45,067 nt of DNA from Ectocarpus siliculosus (lineage: Eukaryota; Sar; Phaeophyceae; Ectocarpales; Ectocarpaceae): assembly GCA_000310025.1 (NCBI GenBank), contig FN649729.1:3374438-3419504 (forward strand), given 5' to 3'. Shown here piece by piece: positions 44,397 to 45,067 of this stretch. Under the pieces are notes generated by a model. It did no database searches, was not told the origin of the DNA, and saw nothing but the letters and a program-made list of their open reading frames with translations. The position numbers and the translations under genes are program-made. How positions within the stretch are numbered: position 1 is the first letter of the stretch; each line of letters opens with the position of its first letter.

Positions 44397-45067
44397 TCAC
44401 CCGGAGCTCCAGAAGGAATCGAGAGTCCCGGTCTTGGGGCCGGGCGTGACCTTCTTCGCGCCGCCGGCGGCGGCGGCGGAACCAGCGGCGGCCACGTCGC
44501 CATTCTCGCTCACTGCTGCATCTTTCCCTCCTCCATCGGCCGCCGTCTTCGTCGCCGCACCTCCACCACCATCCTCGCCAGCCGCGACCTCGTCTCCGTT
44601 TCCTCCGGCCTTACTCGATACATCGACGCCGCTACCGTTGCTAACTGCCGCACGGCCGGTGGCACCGGACGCGGATTCACTCGACGCAGCCGCCCCCGCC
44701 GTCGGCGCAGTCTTCCTCGCTATCGGGCGGGTCTTGGAGGTTTGCGGCGACAGCGGATGCTCGAGGAGCTTGGCCTTCTTCGCCGGCGACTCCGACACCC
44801 CGGCTTCCCTCTTGTCCCCGCACCCCTCGTCGCCGCTGAGGTCCAATACGACCACCTCGGGCATCGGTCGTTTCGCTGTCGAAGGCGTTGTTGCCGCCGC
44901 CGCCGCCGCCGCCGCCGGCAGCCCGCTCGCCGCGTTCGAAACAGAAAAAACTCCTCCTGCGGCGGGGGCGGCGGTACCGACTGCTGTCGTCCCGCCTCCT
45001 ACGGCAGCGGCGGCGGCAGCGGAAGCGGTAGCGGTAGCGGAACCGGTTGCGGCGGCAGCGACCGGGC
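44397..45067 (-). CDS. C-terminal exon of an Ala/Gly-rich nuclear-type protein with SIM-like and PIP-like motifs (5' partial)
   Basis: The frame is open from the window edge to a stop at 44397 (about 222 residues), so the N-terminus is missing. A poly-Ala tract (GCC/GCG repeats) is followed by PSTAKRPMPEVVVLDLSGDE, where VVVLDL plus SGDE fits a SUMO-interacting motif (hydrophobic core followed by Ser and acidic residues). Next come SPAKKAKLLEHP, a basic nuclear-localisation-like patch, and a disordered Ala/Gly/Ser linker. The protein ends KTGTLDSFWSSG, reminiscent of PCNA-binding tails that close with L-x-x-F-aromatic, although the usual Gln is absent. Such motif sets occur in DNA repair and replication factors; the catalytic part, if any, lies outside the window. 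Confidence 0.6.
   Translation of the reverse strand, partial: PVAAAATGSATATASAAAAAAVGGGTTAVGTAAPAAGGVFSVSNAASGLPAAAAAAAATTPSTAKRPMPEVVVLDLSGDEGCGDKREAGVSESPAKKAKLLEHPLSPQTSKTRPIARKTAPTAGAAASSESASGATGRAAVSNGSGVDVSSKAGGNGDEVAAGEDGGGGAATKTAADGGGKDAAVSENGDVAAAGSAAAAGGAKKVTPGPKTGTLDSFWSSG

Overview
The window looks like nuclear DNA of an intron-rich photosynthetic stramenopile. A brown alga is my best guess, from GC-rich exons, introns of about 0.1-1.5 kb rich in T and simple repeats, and closely packed genes on alternating strands. That is an inference from architecture; no species-specific gene was recognised.

Left part (1-25.4 kb) is genic. After a poor-quality homopolymer-rich end (1-400) and a T-rich stretch with only weak exon candidates (400-3.7 kb), three multi-exon genes can be assembled with consistent splice phases. 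They are a minus-strand rolling-stone/AIG1-like multipass membrane protein (4.68-11.24 kb, perhaps starting at 12.62 kb), a minus-strand WDR4/TRM82 homologue, the non-catalytic subunit of the tRNA m7G46 methyltransferase (13.76-20.29 kb, 9 exons, 572 codons), and a plus-strand WD40 beta-propeller protein of unassigned family (20.63-25.41 kb, 10 exons, 441 codons). The two WD40 genes are head to head with only 337 bp between their start codons. At least one and probably two introns start with GC instead of GT.

Right part (25.4-43 kb) is mostly repeats. It holds one convincing tRNA-Pro(AGG) followed by rearranged tRNA-like halves, a local tandem duplication, and a 100-N gap whose flanks are overlapping reads of the same locus (a beta-propeller-like fragment). 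It also holds an RTE-like LINE (AP endonuclease plus reverse transcriptase) broken into two convergent halves, embedded in direct and inverted copies of an approximately 870-bp unit whose 3' part matches the LINE 3' end. A dispersed repeat family ending in (CAA)n occurs three times.

The right edge (44.4-45.07 kb) carries the C-terminus of a minus-strand Ala/Gly-rich protein with a SUMO-interaction-like motif, a basic nuclear-signal-like patch and a PIP-box-like tail.
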